DNA of 64,000 nt, from NCBI RefSeq assembly GCF_018881815.1, contig NZ_JACVPP010000001.1:2086722-2150721 (forward strand). The letters are read 5' to 3'. Shown in pieces: positions 9,204 to 18,935 of this stretch. Origin of the DNA: Polynucleobacter sp. MWH-HuK1 (GTDB taxonomy: Bacteria; Pseudomonadota; Gammaproteobacteria; Burkholderiales; Burkholderiaceae). Below the pieces are notes generated by a model. It saw only the letters and a list, made by a program, of their open reading frames with translations. It searched no databases and was not told the DNA's origin. The position numbers and the translations under genes are program-made. Position 1 is the first letter of the stretch. Each line of letters opens with the position of its first letter.

Positions 9204-9611
9204 TTAAGCCAGACTAGCGCGCATTTTATTCATTAAGGCAAGGCTGTATTTATCCATGCCGCCGACCATCTCAGCAAGTGCTGGATAGTCGCGAGTGAGT
9301 GTTTCACCACCATAAAAGCGCAGCAACCAGTCTGGATAACTACGCTCTGAAATTTCACGGATCTCTAAAAGCTCAATTCGATGATGGCGCTTGTCTTCCT
9401 GAATGCGCTTCCATACCTTCATAATGTTCGCGCGCTCACCTTCAATAATTTGACCAAACTGCTGGTTGTCGTACAGCAGAATTCCAGTAATGCCATTTGT
9501 CTGATTAAAAGCACGTGCCGACTCTAATAAACGCATTAAACCAAGAAAAGACATATCCGAGACTGCTTCGCTCAGATAACTCAACTCAACCAGGTCTTTT
9601 GGTTTTGGCAT
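9204..9611 (-). CDS. Short BLUF blue-light sensor protein
   Basis: 135 aa from the ATG at 9611 (a GTG codon precedes it). BLUF domains bind FAD and switch state in blue light. The key residues appear to be present: Tyr12 in LSYLSEA, Asn36 before the NGITGILLYD segment, and Gln54 in QFGQIIEGE. The domain takes up almost all of the protein; there is no attached EAL, GGDEF or other output domain, so it must act on a separate partner. It lies downstream of icd, after a strong terminator, and 57 bases upstream of msrP. Confidence 0.92.
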   Translation of the reverse strand: MPKPKDLVELSYLSEAVSDMSFLGLMRLLESARAFNQTNGITGILLYDNQQFGQIIEGERANIMKVWKRIQEDKRHHRIELLEIREISERSYPDWLLRFYGGETLTRDYPALAEMVGGMDKYSLALMNKMRASLA

Positions 9612-9643
9612 CACTTAAACGAGTAAATAAAATTTCTAAATAA

Positions 9644-9669
9644 AAAGGCAAACCCATAGGTTTGCCTTT
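9644..9669 (-). terminator. Rho-independent terminator after icd
   Basis: Perfect 11-bp stem AAAGGCAAACC / GGTTTGCCTTT with loop CATA, followed on the minus strand by TTTATTTA. It separates icd from the downstream BLUF gene. Confidence 0.85.
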
Positions 9670-9717
9670 AAATTTTAAGACTAATATTTAAAAATAGATA
9701 CTTAGCGCTTCTACCTA

Positions 9718-11952
9718 TTAACTTCTTGCTGCCTTGAGGGCTGCATTGAAAGTTGGGCTTGGACGCATTACAGCTTTGCACTTCTCAGGATCCGCAACAT
9801 AATAGCCGCCAATATCCGCTGGCTTACCCTGAACGGCCTTAAGCTCGTCTGCAATCTTCTGCTCATTCTCAATTAATGACTTAGCCAAAGGTGCAAAGAA
9901 AGCCTGCAATTCCTTGTCTTCGGTTTGAGCAGCCAAAGCTTCAGCCCAGTACATTGCCAAGTAGAACTGGCTACCGCGGTTATCTAACTCACCAGTGCGT
10001 GGTGAAGGTGACTTGTTGTTGTCCAACAATTTGCCAGTGGCTTCATCCAAAGTACGTGCCAAGATTTTCACTTTGTTGTTGCCTGTCTTATCGCCGATAT
10101 CCTCAAGAGATACCGCTAAAGCCAAGAACTCACCAAGTGAATCCCAACGTAAGTGGTTTTCCTCTACCAACTGCTGAACATGCTTTGGAGCGGAACCGCC
10201 TGCACCAGTTTCAAACAAGCCGCCACCAGCCATCAAAGGCACGATAGACAACATCTTAGCGCTGGTACCCAATTCCATAATTGGGAACAAGTCAGTGAGG
10301 TAGTCACGCAAAATGTTACCTGTTACAGAAATGGTGTCCTTGCCGCGAATCACGCGCTCTAAGGTGTAACGCATTGCACGAGTCTGGGACATGATCTGAA
10401 TGTCTACGCCTGTAAGGTCATAGTCCTTCAGGTAAGTATTCACTTTCTTGATCAACTCAGCTTCATGTGGGCGGTACTCATCAAGCCAGAATACTGCTGG
10501 CGTATTAGAAAGACGTGCGCGATTAACAGCCAATTTGACCCAGTCACGAATTGGGGCATCTTTAACCTGACACATACGCCAGATATCGCCTTCTTCCACA
10601 TTTTGCTCGAGCAATACAGTACCATCATCAGCAACGATACGTGCTACACCAGCTTCTGGAATTTCAAAAGTCTTGTCGTGTGAACCATACTCCTCAGCTT
10701 GCTGAGCCATCAAACCCACGTTTGGAACAGTACCCATAGTTTTTGGATCAAAGTTACCGTGCGTTTTACAGAAATTAATCATTTCTTGATAGATACGGGC
10801 GAAAGTACTTTCTGGGATAACTGCTTTGGTGTCATGCAAACGACCATCCGCGCCCCACATCTTGCCGCCAACACGAATCATGGCAGGCATAGAAGCATCC
10901 ACAATCACATCGCTTGGGGAATGGAGGTTAGTAATCCCTTTGGCAGAGTCAACCATTGCTAATGCTGGACGATGTTCGTGGCAAGCATGCAAATCTTGAA
11001 TGATTTCTTCGCGCTTTGACTCTGGTAAAGTTTTGATCTTCTCGTACAAGCTACTCATACCGTTATTAGCATTCACACCCAACTCTTCAAACAACTTAGC
11101 GTGCTTAGCGAAGGCGTCTTTGTAGAAAATCTTCACAGCGTGACCGAATACGATCGGATGTGAAACCTTCATCATGGTGGCCTTAACGTGCAAGGACAAC
11201 ATCATGCCGGTCTTGTAAGCGTCTTCGATCTCTTTTTCGTAGAACTCACACAATGCTTTTTTGCTCATGTACATGCTGTCGATAATTTCGCCAGCTAATA
11301 AAGAGACTTTTGGCTTAAGGACAATAGTTTTGCCGCTCTTGGTCACCAAGTCCATCCTCACATCGCAAGCTTTAGTCATAGTCATAGACTTCTCACTAGA
11401 GTAGAAGTCACCGCCATGCATATGAGATACGTGTGTGCGTGATGCTTGACTCCATTCACCCATGGAATGAGGGTTTTTACGTGCGTAGCGCTTTACAGCG
11501 GGTGGCGCACGGCGGTCTGAGTTACCTTCGCGCAATACCGGGTTAACAGAACTACCCAAGCATTTGGAATAGCGAGTGCGGATAGCCTTCTCTTCATCTG
11601 TTTTTGGATCCTCAGGGAAGTTAGGGATCTTGTAACCCTTGGATTGCAACTCTTTAATGGCTGCAAGTAACTGAGGAACTGAAGCACTGATGTTTGGCAA
11701 CTTAATGATGTTCGTGTCAGGCAACAAAGTCATTTTGCCGAGCGCGCCCAAGTTATCAGGAACTTGTTGCTCAGGCGTCAGGCAATCAGAAAATTCAGCC
11801 AAGATACGTGCAGCAACAGAAATGTCACTCTTCACAATCTCTACGCCAGCAGGTGCCGTAAAAGTACGAATAATTGGCAGAAATGCGCAAGTCGCCAAAA
11901 GTGGCGCTTCATCTGTCAGCGTATAAATAATCTTTGATTTCTCTGAAGCCAT
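9718..11952 (-). CDS. icd: NADP-dependent isocitrate dehydrogenase, monomeric type
   Basis: 744 aa, the usual length of the monomeric (IDH-II) class. Oxidatively decarboxylates isocitrate to 2-oxoglutarate in the TCA cycle, producing NADPH. Recognisable blocks: start [54 protein letters not shown], and C-terminal [20 protein letters not shown]. Preceded by a strong GAGGAA ribosome-binding site. This fold is unrelated in length to the dimeric 420-aa enzyme, so the class is certain. Confidence 0.98.
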   Translation of the reverse strand: MASEKSKIIYTLTDEAPLLATCAFLPIIRTFTAPAGVEIVKSDISVAARILAEFSDCLTPEQQVPDNLGALGKMTLLPDTNIIKLPNISASVPQLLAAIKELQSKGYKIPNFPEDPKTDEEKAIRTRYSKCLGSSVNPVLREGNSDRRAPPAVKRYARKNPHSMGEWSQASRTHVSHMHGGDFYSSEKSMTMTKACDVRMDLVTKSGKTIVLKPKVSLLAGEIIDSMYMSKKALCEFYEKEIEDAYKTGMMLSLHVKATMMKVSHPIVFGHAVKIFYKDAFAKHAKLFEELGVNANNGMSSLYEKIKTLPESKREEIIQDLHACHEHRPALAMVDSAKGITNLHSPSDVIVDASMPAMIRVGGKMWGADGRLHDTKAVIPESTFARIYQEMINFCKTHGNFDPKTMGTVPNVGLMAQQAEEYGSHDKTFEIPEAGVARIVADDGTVLLEQNVEEGDIWRMCQVKDAPIRDWVKLAVNRARLSNTPAVFWLDEYRPHEAELIKKVNTYLKDYDLTGVDIQIMSQTRAMRYTLERVIRGKDTISVTGNILRDYLTDLFPIMELGTSAKMLSIVPLMAGGGLFETGAGGSAPKHVQQLVEENHLRWDSLGEFLALAVSLEDIGDKTGNNKVKILARTLDEATGKLLDNNKSPSPRTGELDNRGSQFYLAMYWAEALAAQTEDKELQAFFAPLAKSLIENEQKIADELKAVQGKPADIGGYYVADPEKCKAVMRPSPTFNAALKAARS

Positions 11953-12188
11953 GAATGTTTCCTCAATTTTGAAAAAATTACAGAGTCAGGTTTTTACCCT
12001 GTCGCGCTCAAATCCCCATTTTGCAAGTCGCTTTTAGCGCACTTATTGCCAATGAGGCGAGTCTTCCATTTTAAATCATTGGACTTGGTAAAAATGATGG
12101 TTTTGCCCCTGAAAATGGTCGATAAAGGCCAATTTAAGGGAATCCACCAAGCCAACCAATAAGCCAAATTCACCGTAAACTGCAAGCC

Positions 12189-13385
12189 ATGACCAGCAAA
12201 CACCCCTTACTCAATAGAAACCTGGTGCTGCTGATCATTTGTCAGGGGCTATTTCTAACCAATAACGTCACTTTTATCGCCATTAATGGGCTAGTAGGAT
12301 TAAGTCTGGCCCCGGTAAGTTGGATGGCCACCCTACCAGTTATGGGTTATGTAGTTGGGGGCGCCTTCTCCACCTCCATCGTAGCCAAATCCCAGAACTA
12401 CTTTGGACGTAAGATTTCCTTTCAGTTAGGTTTACTGGTAGCCATGCTATCCGCTCTTTTATGCGCTTACGCTGCTGTGACCACAAACTTTTGGCTTTTG
12501 GTCATAGGTACTTTTATTGCTGGTTACTACAGTGCCAATGGTCAGCTTTATCGCTTTGCTGCTGCAGAATTAACAGATCTAAAGCAACGCGACAAGGCGG
12601 TTTCCTGGGTGCTTGCTGGTGGCATTCTTGGTGCCGTCATCGGACCCAATCTTGCCTCATGGACACGGGACCTCTTTGATACTGCTTTTCTGGGCGCCTA
12701 CCTCACCCTCTCGATCGCAGGCTTCATTGGTATTTTTGTTATGCAGTTCATTCACTTTCCCCAAGAGTTAAAAACTCAACACTCACTCTCTGATGGGCGC
12801 TCCTTAAGCGTAATTCTTCGTCAGCCCGTATTTGTGGTTGCCATTATTGGTGCCGCCTTAGGTTATGGGGTCATGAACCTACTGATGGCTGCCACTCCAT
12901 TGGCAATGCAGATATGCGGTCTGCCTTTCTCGGATACCGCTCTAGTTTTGGAATGGCATGTGATCGGCATGTTTGCCCCTGGATTTTTTACGGGCTCTCT
13001 CATTCAAAGATTTGGGACTTTAAAGATCATGGGGGTCGGAGTGCTACTGAACTTCATCTGCATCGCCATTGCGCTTACTGGAACGGACCTGCATCAATTC
13101 TTTATTGCATTATTTTTACTGGGTGTCGGCTGGAACTTTTTATTTACCGGCGCCACATCTTTGGCAATGACCGCCTACCAACCTAACGAACGAGATAAAG
13201 CACAGGCAGCAATTAACTTCTTTGTCTTTGGCACCATGGCTTTCACCTCTTTTGGCTCAGGTGCCCTCGTCACTTCTCATGGGTGGAGCATTCTGAATTG
13301 GGGATCGTTGATTCCCGTTGTAATTACTGGTCTTGCGCTTTACTGGCTGGCTCAGAAACGTAAAAAGTTTCAGACCACAGCTTAG
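12189..13385 (+). CDS. Major facilitator superfamily transporter
   Basis: 398 aa with about twelve hydrophobic segments. The loop between helices 2 and 3 carries NYFGRKISFQ, the usual MFS motif A region, and helix 5 carries AGGILGAVIGPNLASW (motif C-like). Substrate not evident; the family looks like uncharacterised MFS exporters. The 236-bp region upstream must hold divergent promoters for this gene and icd. Its stop codon overlaps that of the convergent gene. Confidence 0.88.
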   Translation: MTSKHPLLNRNLVLLIICQGLFLTNNVTFIAINGLVGLSLAPVSWMATLPVMGYVVGGAFSTSIVAKSQNYFGRKISFQLGLLVAMLSALLCAYAAVTTNFWLLVIGTFIAGYYSANGQLYRFAAAELTDLKQRDKAVSWVLAGGILGAVIGPNLASWTRDLFDTAFLGAYLTLSIAGFIGIFVMQFIHFPQELKTQHSLSDGRSLSVILRQPVFVVAIIGAALGYGVMNLLMAATPLAMQICGLPFSDTALVLEWHVIGMFAPGFFTGSLIQRFGTLKIMGVGVLLNFICIAIALTGTDLHQFFIALFLLGVGWNFLFTGATSLAMTAYQPNERDKAQAAINFFVFGTMAFTSFGSGALVTSHGWSILNWGSLIPVVITGLALYWLAQKRKKFQTTA

Positions 13386-14398
13386 GAAGCTTTTGCCAGC
13401 GGCAAATTAAACAGTAGATTTTGCGGCTTTAACTTGAGTTGATGCTGATCATTCATGGCAATAGCCATATAGACCGGCTTACCTGCTTGAGCCTTTGCTA
13501 CCGCAGCCTCGTCAATAAAGTCCAGCCGGAATAAACAAATGACTTTTTGCAGCTCATCTGCCTCAACCAACTCTTTGTTGTAGAGCTTATTCAGAATTTC
13601 AGTTGCAGCCGCATCCAAGCCCACGTGCCATGACCATTTAGGATCACTAATTTGCTGCATAGGTGTTATGCGAACACTGGCACCCAAAAAGTGCTTAACC
13701 CATTTTTCTAAAACACGGCAAAAACGATTAATAGGCTCGTGCCCAAAATTGAGTTGCACTGCCAAATCGAAATCTTCATTACGGGACCAATACTCATCGG
13801 CATTATCTTCGTGGAGCACATCTAGATCAGCCGATCTCATGGTCATCGACTTACCCTTTAGCAAGTCCATGATGTTGCCCGTATCCCCAGCCCGGGCATT
13901 GCGAGCGACCACTTCTTCATCAGCGCCCATCACGATGCCATCTTCAATAACAGTAATTTTCTGATTTCTGAAAAAGAGCTCTCCCATACGCACCTCTAGT
14001 GGATGAGCTTCATCGCCCAAAATATGTCTGATAAAAATTTGAGCTAGTAAAGATATAAATAGAGGTGGTACATCTACCCCCTCGCCTTTAAAGAGGCTCA
14101 TATAAAAGGCCTCTAAAGAGCTGGCTGATAGTAAGCGCGCCCGGTAGCGCAACCAGACACGATAATTCTCCTGAATGTCCTCGTCGGCCATAGCTGCAAT
14201 ATCCGCCTCAACCACTTCAGCCCGAGGGTTATCTATCAGACGCTGATGTAAGGCCCGCTCAACAGGGCAAGATTCTGGCACTAGCGCGAGCTCAGGCCTG
14301 GCCATATACGTACGCAAAAAGTCGTCTGTAACCAACAACTGGCGATCAGGACTGATTACCAGAGTCTTATATGCGGAGTTTGCCCAATAATTTGTCAT
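13382..14398 (-). CDS. DUF6352-like protein of unknown function
   Basis: 338 aa, soluble, no signal peptide. The N-terminus (YWANSAYKTLVISPDRQLLV then TDDFLRTYMARPELALVPES) and the block SWHVGLDAAATEILNKLYN resemble proteins I recall as DUF6352, common in Burkholderiales; that family name is from memory and should be verified. Function unknown. Divergent from the FKBP gene at 14486, with about 87 bases between. Confidence 0.7.
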   Translation of the reverse strand: MTNYWANSAYKTLVISPDRQLLVTDDFLRTYMARPELALVPESCPVERALHQRLIDNPRAEVVEADIAAMADEDIQENYRVWLRYRARLLSASSLEAFYMSLFKGEGVDVPPLFISLLAQIFIRHILGDEAHPLEVRMGELFFRNQKITVIEDGIVMGADEEVVARNARAGDTGNIMDLLKGKSMTMRSADLDVLHEDNADEYWSRNEDFDLAVQLNFGHEPINRFCRVLEKWVKHFLGASVRITPMQQISDPKWSWHVGLDAAATEILNKLYNKELVEADELQKVICLFRLDFIDEAAVAKAQAGKPVYMAIAMNDQHQLKLKPQNLLFNLPLAKAS

Positions 14399-14485
14399 AC
14401 GTTTTAACTAAAGTTAGCGTTCCATCAGAATTTATAAAGCCCAGAATATACTAGGCAGTCAATTTGCGTGAAATAGGAAAACATC

Positions 14486-14833
14486 ATGAGTGAACTCAAA
14501 AAAATCGACACTGTTGTTGGTGAAGGAAAAGAAGCTGTAGTGGGTAATCATGTAGATGTTCATTACACCGGCTGGCTATATGACGAAAAGGCTGCTGACC
14601 ACAAGGGTCAAAAGTTTGATAGCTCATTAGATCGCGGTCAATTATTTAGCTTTCCATTGGGCGCTGGCCATGTAATTAAGGGCTGGGATGAAGGTGTAGT
14701 AGGTATGAAAATTGGTGGCAAACGCACCCTGATCATTCCTTCTGAAATGGGCTATGGACCACGCGGTGCTGGCGGCGTTATTCCTCCAAATGCGACCCTA
14801 GTATTTGATGTGGAATTACACGGCATTAACTAA
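14486..14833 (+). CDS. FKBP-type peptidyl-prolyl cis-trans isomerase
   Basis: 115 aa, a single FKBP domain with no signal peptide, so cytoplasmic. Motifs [51 protein letters not shown] and [15 protein letters not shown] are canonical. AGGAAA ribosome-binding site upstream and a strong terminator downstream indicate a single-gene unit. Confidence 0.96.
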   Translation: MSELKKIDTVVGEGKEAVVGNHVDVHYTGWLYDEKAADHKGQKFDSSLDRGQLFSFPLGAGHVIKGWDEGVVGMKIGGKRTLIIPSEMGYGPRGAGGVIPPNATLVFDVELHGIN

Positions 14834-14856
14834 GAGATCTTAGTAGGCAGCAAAAC

Positions 14857-14880
14857 AAAAGCCACCCGAGGGTGGCTTTT
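14857..14880 (+). terminator. Rho-independent terminator after the FKBP gene
   Basis: Stem AAAAGCCACCC / GGGTGGCTTTT with loop GA, symmetrical enough to stop transcription from both strands; the convergent transglycosylase gene ends at 14910. Confidence 0.88.
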
Positions 14881-14909
14881 ATCTTTTGCAGTTCTGAACT
14901 TCTGAAATC

Positions 14910-15902
14910 TTAAGAACGAATGTCTTTACCATTCAAGGTTAAGCGATTTGTTGAGCGGTTCTGGCACAAGCTAATGAGGCGGTTTCTTTCCGCCATAACC
15001 TTGTCAGCGTAACCACCATCATCCTCGGCATTGGCAGCGCCAACGTAGTATTTCAAGCCATTGCGCAATGAACCCGCTGTAGCAATCAGATACTTCAGGA
15101 TATAAGCGCCAACACGGATGTTGACCTCAGGCTTAACGGCCTCAGAGGTGCCACCAAAAATTGCATACTTATCTTTATGCACTGAAGTCATCACTTGCAT
15201 CAAACCTTCGGCGCCTGCGTGACTCTTAGTATTTGGATTAAAGTTGGACTCCACAGAAATCACAGCCAACAAAAGAACTGGGTCAATATTGACTTCTTTA
15301 GCGATCAAGATGGTGTTAGAAACATACTCTTCAATCTTCGAGCGATCGAGGTTGTATTTCTTTTCAAAGAAATCCGCCACTGCCCGTTGGTTCTGCAGGG
15401 AACCCATGAGGTTGCTATCTAAAGCTTGAGGATCAATCTTAGAGGTTGGAATGCGATCAGACAAATGAGAGATCGATTTCACCTGCATTTGCGCTACAGA
15501 AGGCATTAACAAGGCAACCGTTTGTTGCTTGGCGCTTGCCAAACCTTTAGTGGCTGGCAATTTGGATCTGCTATAGATTACTTCTGCGATTTCAGTATCT
15601 GAAGCTGGAGCAGCGGCAATCTCGCTGGTGTCCTTGTGCTGGTTGAGCATCTCAAAACCATTGCTCCAAACCATGTGACGGGCTTCATCCGGAACCAGAA
15701 TGCGCGCTAGGTCGAAAGCGCCAGCATTAGTGCCGTTACCTGAAAGCCAAAGACCCACCACCATAAATACAGTCACAACGAGTAAGCCATTAATGACTCG
15801 ATAGACTGGAGCCATGGCATGCGCTAGCAGATCTTTAGCAACCAACATGCTTGGCTGCGGATTCTGGATTTCGCTCAAATTGTTAGATAAACATTTACTC
15901 AT
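14910..15902 (-). CDS. Membrane-anchored lytic transglycosylase (SLT domain)
   Basis: 330 aa. One transmembrane segment at about residues 37-54 (INGLLVVTVFMVVGLWL), then a linker of about 130 residues, then an SLT goose-lysozyme-like domain (about 205-315) with catalytic Glu in AVISVESNFNPNTKS, followed by AGAEGLMQVMTS and YYVGAANAEDDGGYADKV. Cleaves peptidoglycan glycan strands in the periplasm. The last motif differs slightly from the usual AYNAG. Single gene. Confidence 0.9.
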   Translation of the reverse strand: MSKCLSNNLSEIQNPQPSMLVAKDLLAHAMAPVYRVINGLLVVTVFMVVGLWLSGNGTNAGAFDLARILVPDEARHMVWSNGFEMLNQHKDTSEIAAAPASDTEIAEVIYSRSKLPATKGLASAKQQTVALLMPSVAQMQVKSISHLSDRIPTSKIDPQALDSNLMGSLQNQRAVADFFEKKYNLDRSKIEEYVSNTILIAKEVNIDPVLLLAVISVESNFNPNTKSHAGAEGLMQVMTSVHKDKYAIFGGTSEAVKPEVNIRVGAYILKYLIATAGSLRNGLKYYVGAANAEDDGGYADKVMAERNRLISLCQNRSTNRLTLNGKDIRS

Positions 15903-16409
15903 TCATTGTTTGCAAGACCTCAAAAAACTAAACTGCCGTTTAATGTTGCATTGCAATATCTTAAAAACATGGCTCATCCTAAGAAGATTCTTATATCAAG
16001 TCAAGAATATAAAAGTAATAAACCATAACTTATTGATCTATAAATCCGAGAGTTTCCGCGTATATACCCTTATATCCATATATAAGTTAATTAAATCAAT
16101 AACTTATAAAAGTTAGGAGACGCTAATTTCACTCTATAAAAAAATACCTAAAACCTGACTTTTTTGCGATTTTCCTAAAAAATGGAAGCTCAAAAACCAT
16201 ACATCTAGTGTTTTTAAGCCTCTAAATTTCTACGGGTAGTAGGCCAAGGGGACTTCCTGCATTACCCTCTCAACCTAGGTTGATGCAGAGATAAGCGGCC
16301 ACTTAAAACAGAAAAATCGTCATCAATACCCTGTTTTCTTATTAACCATGGGGCTAGTTCTTGTTAAAAGTTGGTCTCGTCTTACGCAGAAGTCCTACAC
16401 TTAGAACCC
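15903..16409. other. 507-bp intergenic region with promoter space and an inverted repeat
   Basis: Holds no convincing coding sequence. It must contain promoters for the divergent transglycosylase and nuclease genes. The left half is very AT-rich. At 16257-16288 is a structured element: outer arms CTGCAT / ATGCAG enclose the perfect palindrome CAACCTAGGTTG (16271-16282). No known riboswitch or RNA gene recognised. Confidence 0.6.
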
Positions 16410-17435
16410 ATGAAGTTTCTGCGCAGCCTGCTAGCCCTTGTAGCACTCTCGATCTCACTAAATACTTTTGCAGCCTTTGAGAACTGCAGGGATCTTTTTC
16501 CTGGCCAACAAATACCAGTCAGCCCCCAAGTTGGACGTGACCTCTGCTTCGACAGCTTTGCGATTTATTACTCCCCCCAGGATAAAAAACCCATCTACAC
16601 GGTAGAGAAACTCAACAAGGAACAATTTTCCACGCCACATCCGCGCAGAAATAATCAGTTTTATGAAGAAGCCAGATTACCCTTCTCTGAACGAGCCTTA
16701 CTCTCAGATTACCGTAGTAGTGGCTATGACCGCGGCCACAACGCGCCCGCGGGCGATATGAGTAACGAGCGTTCGATGGCTCAATCTTTCTCATTGGCAA
16801 ATATGATGCCGCAGGCAAGACAAAATAATCAGGGCATCTGGGCGAAAAATGTAGAGGAACCTACACGAGCCTACGTTAAAAGAGCGGCTGGAGATATTTA
16901 TGTTTTTACCGGCTCCACCGGCAATAGCGGCAGCATTGGTAAAAGTCGCGTGACAATTCCGAGCCATCTCTTCAAGCTAGTTTATGACCCCAGCAAAAAT
17001 ACTGCATGGGCTTATTGGATTGAAAACACCAACGAAGCCAATATGACTCCCCCAATCAGTTATAAAGAGTTAGTACAAAAAACGGGGATTGATTTTCAAT
17101 TGCCTGGAATTAATGATGCAGTTAAGCCGGATGCCATAACCCCAGAACCATTGAAAACACAGGGTCTGAGGCTAATCATTGGTGGCTGGTATCCAGTATT
17201 TTTTGATGCGTACTCATCAAACAAGCTCAATGGAATTATTGATAGCATCAAGGCGGGTAAGGTAGAGAGCATTCAAGTTCAATACGACCGCAATGAAAGT
17301 CTCGCAAAACAAATCGTCTCGCAAATTGAATCTCAAACCAATCTCAAAGTAACTTTGATGCAAAGCAGTCCACCAGAGTCCGCAACGGTAAGCTACGAAC
17401 GCAATCGAGTCACCCTCATTATTCGCTCAAAGTAA
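16410..17435 (+). CDS. Secreted DNA/RNA non-specific endonuclease with C-terminal extension
   Basis: 341 aa from the ATG at 16410; an upstream TTG is in frame but would bury the signal peptide. Signal peptide about residues 1-22 (SLNTFAAFENC). The beta-beta-alpha-metal NUC domain spans about residues 40-255 with the catalytic motif GYDRGHNAPAGDM (His about residue 110) and the metal-ligand Asn in RQNNQGIWAKNVE. The last about 90 residues (from about 255: IIGGWYPVFFDAYSS to the end) are outside the usual domain; they resemble a small alpha/beta module and I cannot assign them. Likely a periplasmic or extracellular nuclease for nutrient scavenging. Confidence 0.92.
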   Translation: MKFLRSLLALVALSISLNTFAAFENCRDLFPGQQIPVSPQVGRDLCFDSFAIYYSPQDKKPIYTVEKLNKEQFSTPHPRRNNQFYEEARLPFSERALLSDYRSSGYDRGHNAPAGDMSNERSMAQSFSLANMMPQARQNNQGIWAKNVEEPTRAYVKRAAGDIYVFTGSTGNSGSIGKSRVTIPSHLFKLVYDPSKNTAWAYWIENTNEANMTPPISYKELVQKTGIDFQLPGINDAVKPDAITPEPLKTQGLRLIIGGWYPVFFDAYSSNKLNGIIDSIKAGKVESIQVQYDRNESLAKQIVSQIESQTNLKVTLMQSSPPESATVSYERNRVTLIIRSK

Positions 17436-17669
17436 TTTAGATTTAGCCGCAATGCCATGGGTCCGCTGGATTGGCGCCAACAGTCCACGTAAACCATTGT
17501 GATCCAAGGTGTGCATTAACTCTAGCAATTGGCCTAACTCGCCCTTAGGAAAACCTTCGCGCGCAAACCAAGCCAAATAATTCCCTGGCAAGTCTGCCAA
17601 AGCACGCCCTGCGTACTTTCCAAAAGGCATCTTCATTAAAACCAGTTTTTCCAAGGATTCGGCATTCAT
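17427..17669 (-). CDS. DUF3820 family small protein
   Basis: 80 aa. Starts MNAESLEKLVLMKMPFGKYA and contains GRALADLPGNYLAWFAREGF, the DUF3820 signature ('quorum-sensing-regulated virulence factor' family, function not settled). The last nine bases overlap the end of the convergent nuclease gene. Confidence 0.85.
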   Translation of the reverse strand: MNAESLEKLVLMKMPFGKYAGRALADLPGNYLAWFAREGFPKGELGQLLELMHTLDHNGLRGLLAPIQRTHGIAAKSKLL

Positions 17670-17745
17670 CTATGGAAATCTTACAAGCAAACAAGAATGA
17701 GCTCATAGAGTTCGCCATCTTTGAGGCTATGGTCATTCATTTATT

Positions 17746-17788
17746 TGAGAATCATTCTCATTTAGTGTTATATTGAGAACCGTTCTCA
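17746..17788 (+). promoter_or_regulatory. Two perfect 7-1-7 Fur boxes with a -10 element
   Basis: Box 1 at 17746-17760 reads TGAGAATCATTCTCA and box 2 at 17774-17788 reads TGAGAACCGTTCTCA; each is a perfect 15-bp palindrome about a central base and fits the Fur 7-1-7 consensus (TGATAATNATTATCA). Centres are 28 bp apart. A -10-like TATATT lies at 17769-17774 between them, so box 1 covers the -35 area and box 2 the start site. The operon starting at 17821 should therefore be repressed by iron-loaded Fur. Confidence 0.88.
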
Positions 17789-17820
17789 TTTAGATTTTTA
17801 ACTATCAACCTCAAATAACC

Positions 17821-18735
17821 ATGAAATTGACCATTAATAGACTTCTTGCTTTCAGCATCTTTCTTCTTGCGACCCTTCATTTTTCTTTTGCTCATGCTGG
17901 CGAGGGCGCTTTCGGGTGGATTTACACCTTAGATTTACAGCCCAAAGGAAAGTTGGAGTTTGAGCAGCGACTGCAACTGAATAAACAACAGGCATCGGGC
18001 ACATACGATGCATGGACCGCCAGAACGGAATTAGAGTACGGCCTCACCAATGATTTACAAGTAGCAGGCTATATCAACTCCTACTACACCAGCGCCAATC
18101 AAAATTACACCAATCCAGAGGCATGCGGCGATTCCCCAACCTGTACGGGCGGTTATGGCGTACCTTCTTCACATGACCCTGCTACAGCCTATAAAAAAAG
18201 TGGTATTGAGGGCGGATCTCTTGAGGCAATTTATCGCATCACCAATCCAGTAACTTCACCTGTCGGCGTAGGCCTTTATCTTGAACCTACATGGGGTAGA
18301 AATAAAGATGAATTAGAAGCAAGGCTTTTACTCCAATCAAACTTTATTGATGATCGATTAATTTTGGCAGGCAACGTCGTAGTCGCCAATGAACGCCTAA
18401 AGTTTATTGAAAACGGCAATGTACCTGAATCGATGTTGGACTTCCTGGTTGGCGCTAGCTACCGCTTCGCCCCTAAATGGTCAGCTGGAGTTGAAGCACG
18501 CTTTCATAACGACTATTCCGAGTTGAATTTACGCAACCAAGTACAAAGAGCAACATTTGTTGGTCCCAATCTGCACTATGCAGCAAAAGATTGGTGGGTA
18601 ACAGGTGCATGGCGCTATCAACTTGCAGGTGGCACCTGTATGGGTGGCGGTGAAGCGGAATGCTCAAACGCACGCGTTTGGGATAGCCACTCTGTAAATG
18701 AATTCATTGTCAAAGTTGGCTTCCCCCTTAATTAA
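17821..18735 (+). CDS. Exported, probable outer-membrane protein (DUF6662-like), first gene of the Fur operon
   Basis: 304 aa. Signal peptide about residues 1-26 (ends SFAHAGEG). The mature protein starts GAFGWIYTLDLQPKGKLEFEQ and continues with alternating strands (LEYGLTNDLQVAGYINSYY, VGLYLEPTWGRNKDELE) and a final strand VNEFIVKVGFPLN, which suggests a beta-barrel. It resembles proteins I recall as DUF6662; not verified. Three Cys residues form CGDSPTC, and two more CMGGGEAEC. Downstream of Fur boxes and upstream of a flavinylation cassette, so perhaps an iron-related outer-membrane component (inference). Confidence 0.78.
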   Translation: MKLTINRLLAFSIFLLATLHFSFAHAGEGAFGWIYTLDLQPKGKLEFEQRLQLNKQQASGTYDAWTARTELEYGLTNDLQVAGYINSYYTSANQNYTNPEACGDSPTCTGGYGVPSSHDPATAYKKSGIEGGSLEAIYRITNPVTSPVGVGLYLEPTWGRNKDELEARLLLQSNFIDDRLILAGNVVVANERLKFIENGNVPESMLDFLVGASYRFAPKWSAGVEARFHNDYSELNLRNQVQRATFVGPNLHYAAKDWWVTGAWRYQLAGGTCMGGGEAECSNARVWDSHSVNEFIVKVGFPLN

Positions 18736-18747
18736 ATGAAAGGACTT

Positions 18748-18927
18748 ATGGAAATCCAAAATCTATTAGTTGCAGCACTCACTCACTTGGTCAAATTTCA
18801 AGCTACACAATGTCAAACAGCCAAACAAAGAGCGCTAATGATGTTTGAAAAACTATCCACTCTTCAAGGCATCAACCCAGAAATCCTGGCGCTTTGTAAC
18901 GAAGCAAACGAATTACTCACCGCATAA
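18748..18927 (+). CDS. 59-aa protein of unknown function in the Fur operon
   Basis: Start chosen at the ATG at 18748 because an AAAGGA ribosome-binding site lies just before it; an in-frame ATG four codons upstream (18736) has none. MEIQNLLVAALTHLVKFQAT then CQTAKQRALMMFEKLSTL: helical, with two Cys and no signal peptide or clear transmembrane segment. Eight bases before the FMN-binding gene. Not recognised. Confidence 0.6.
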   Translation: MEIQNLLVAALTHLVKFQATQCQTAKQRALMMFEKLSTLQGINPEILALCNEANELLTA

Positions 18928-18935
18928 ATGAACCT

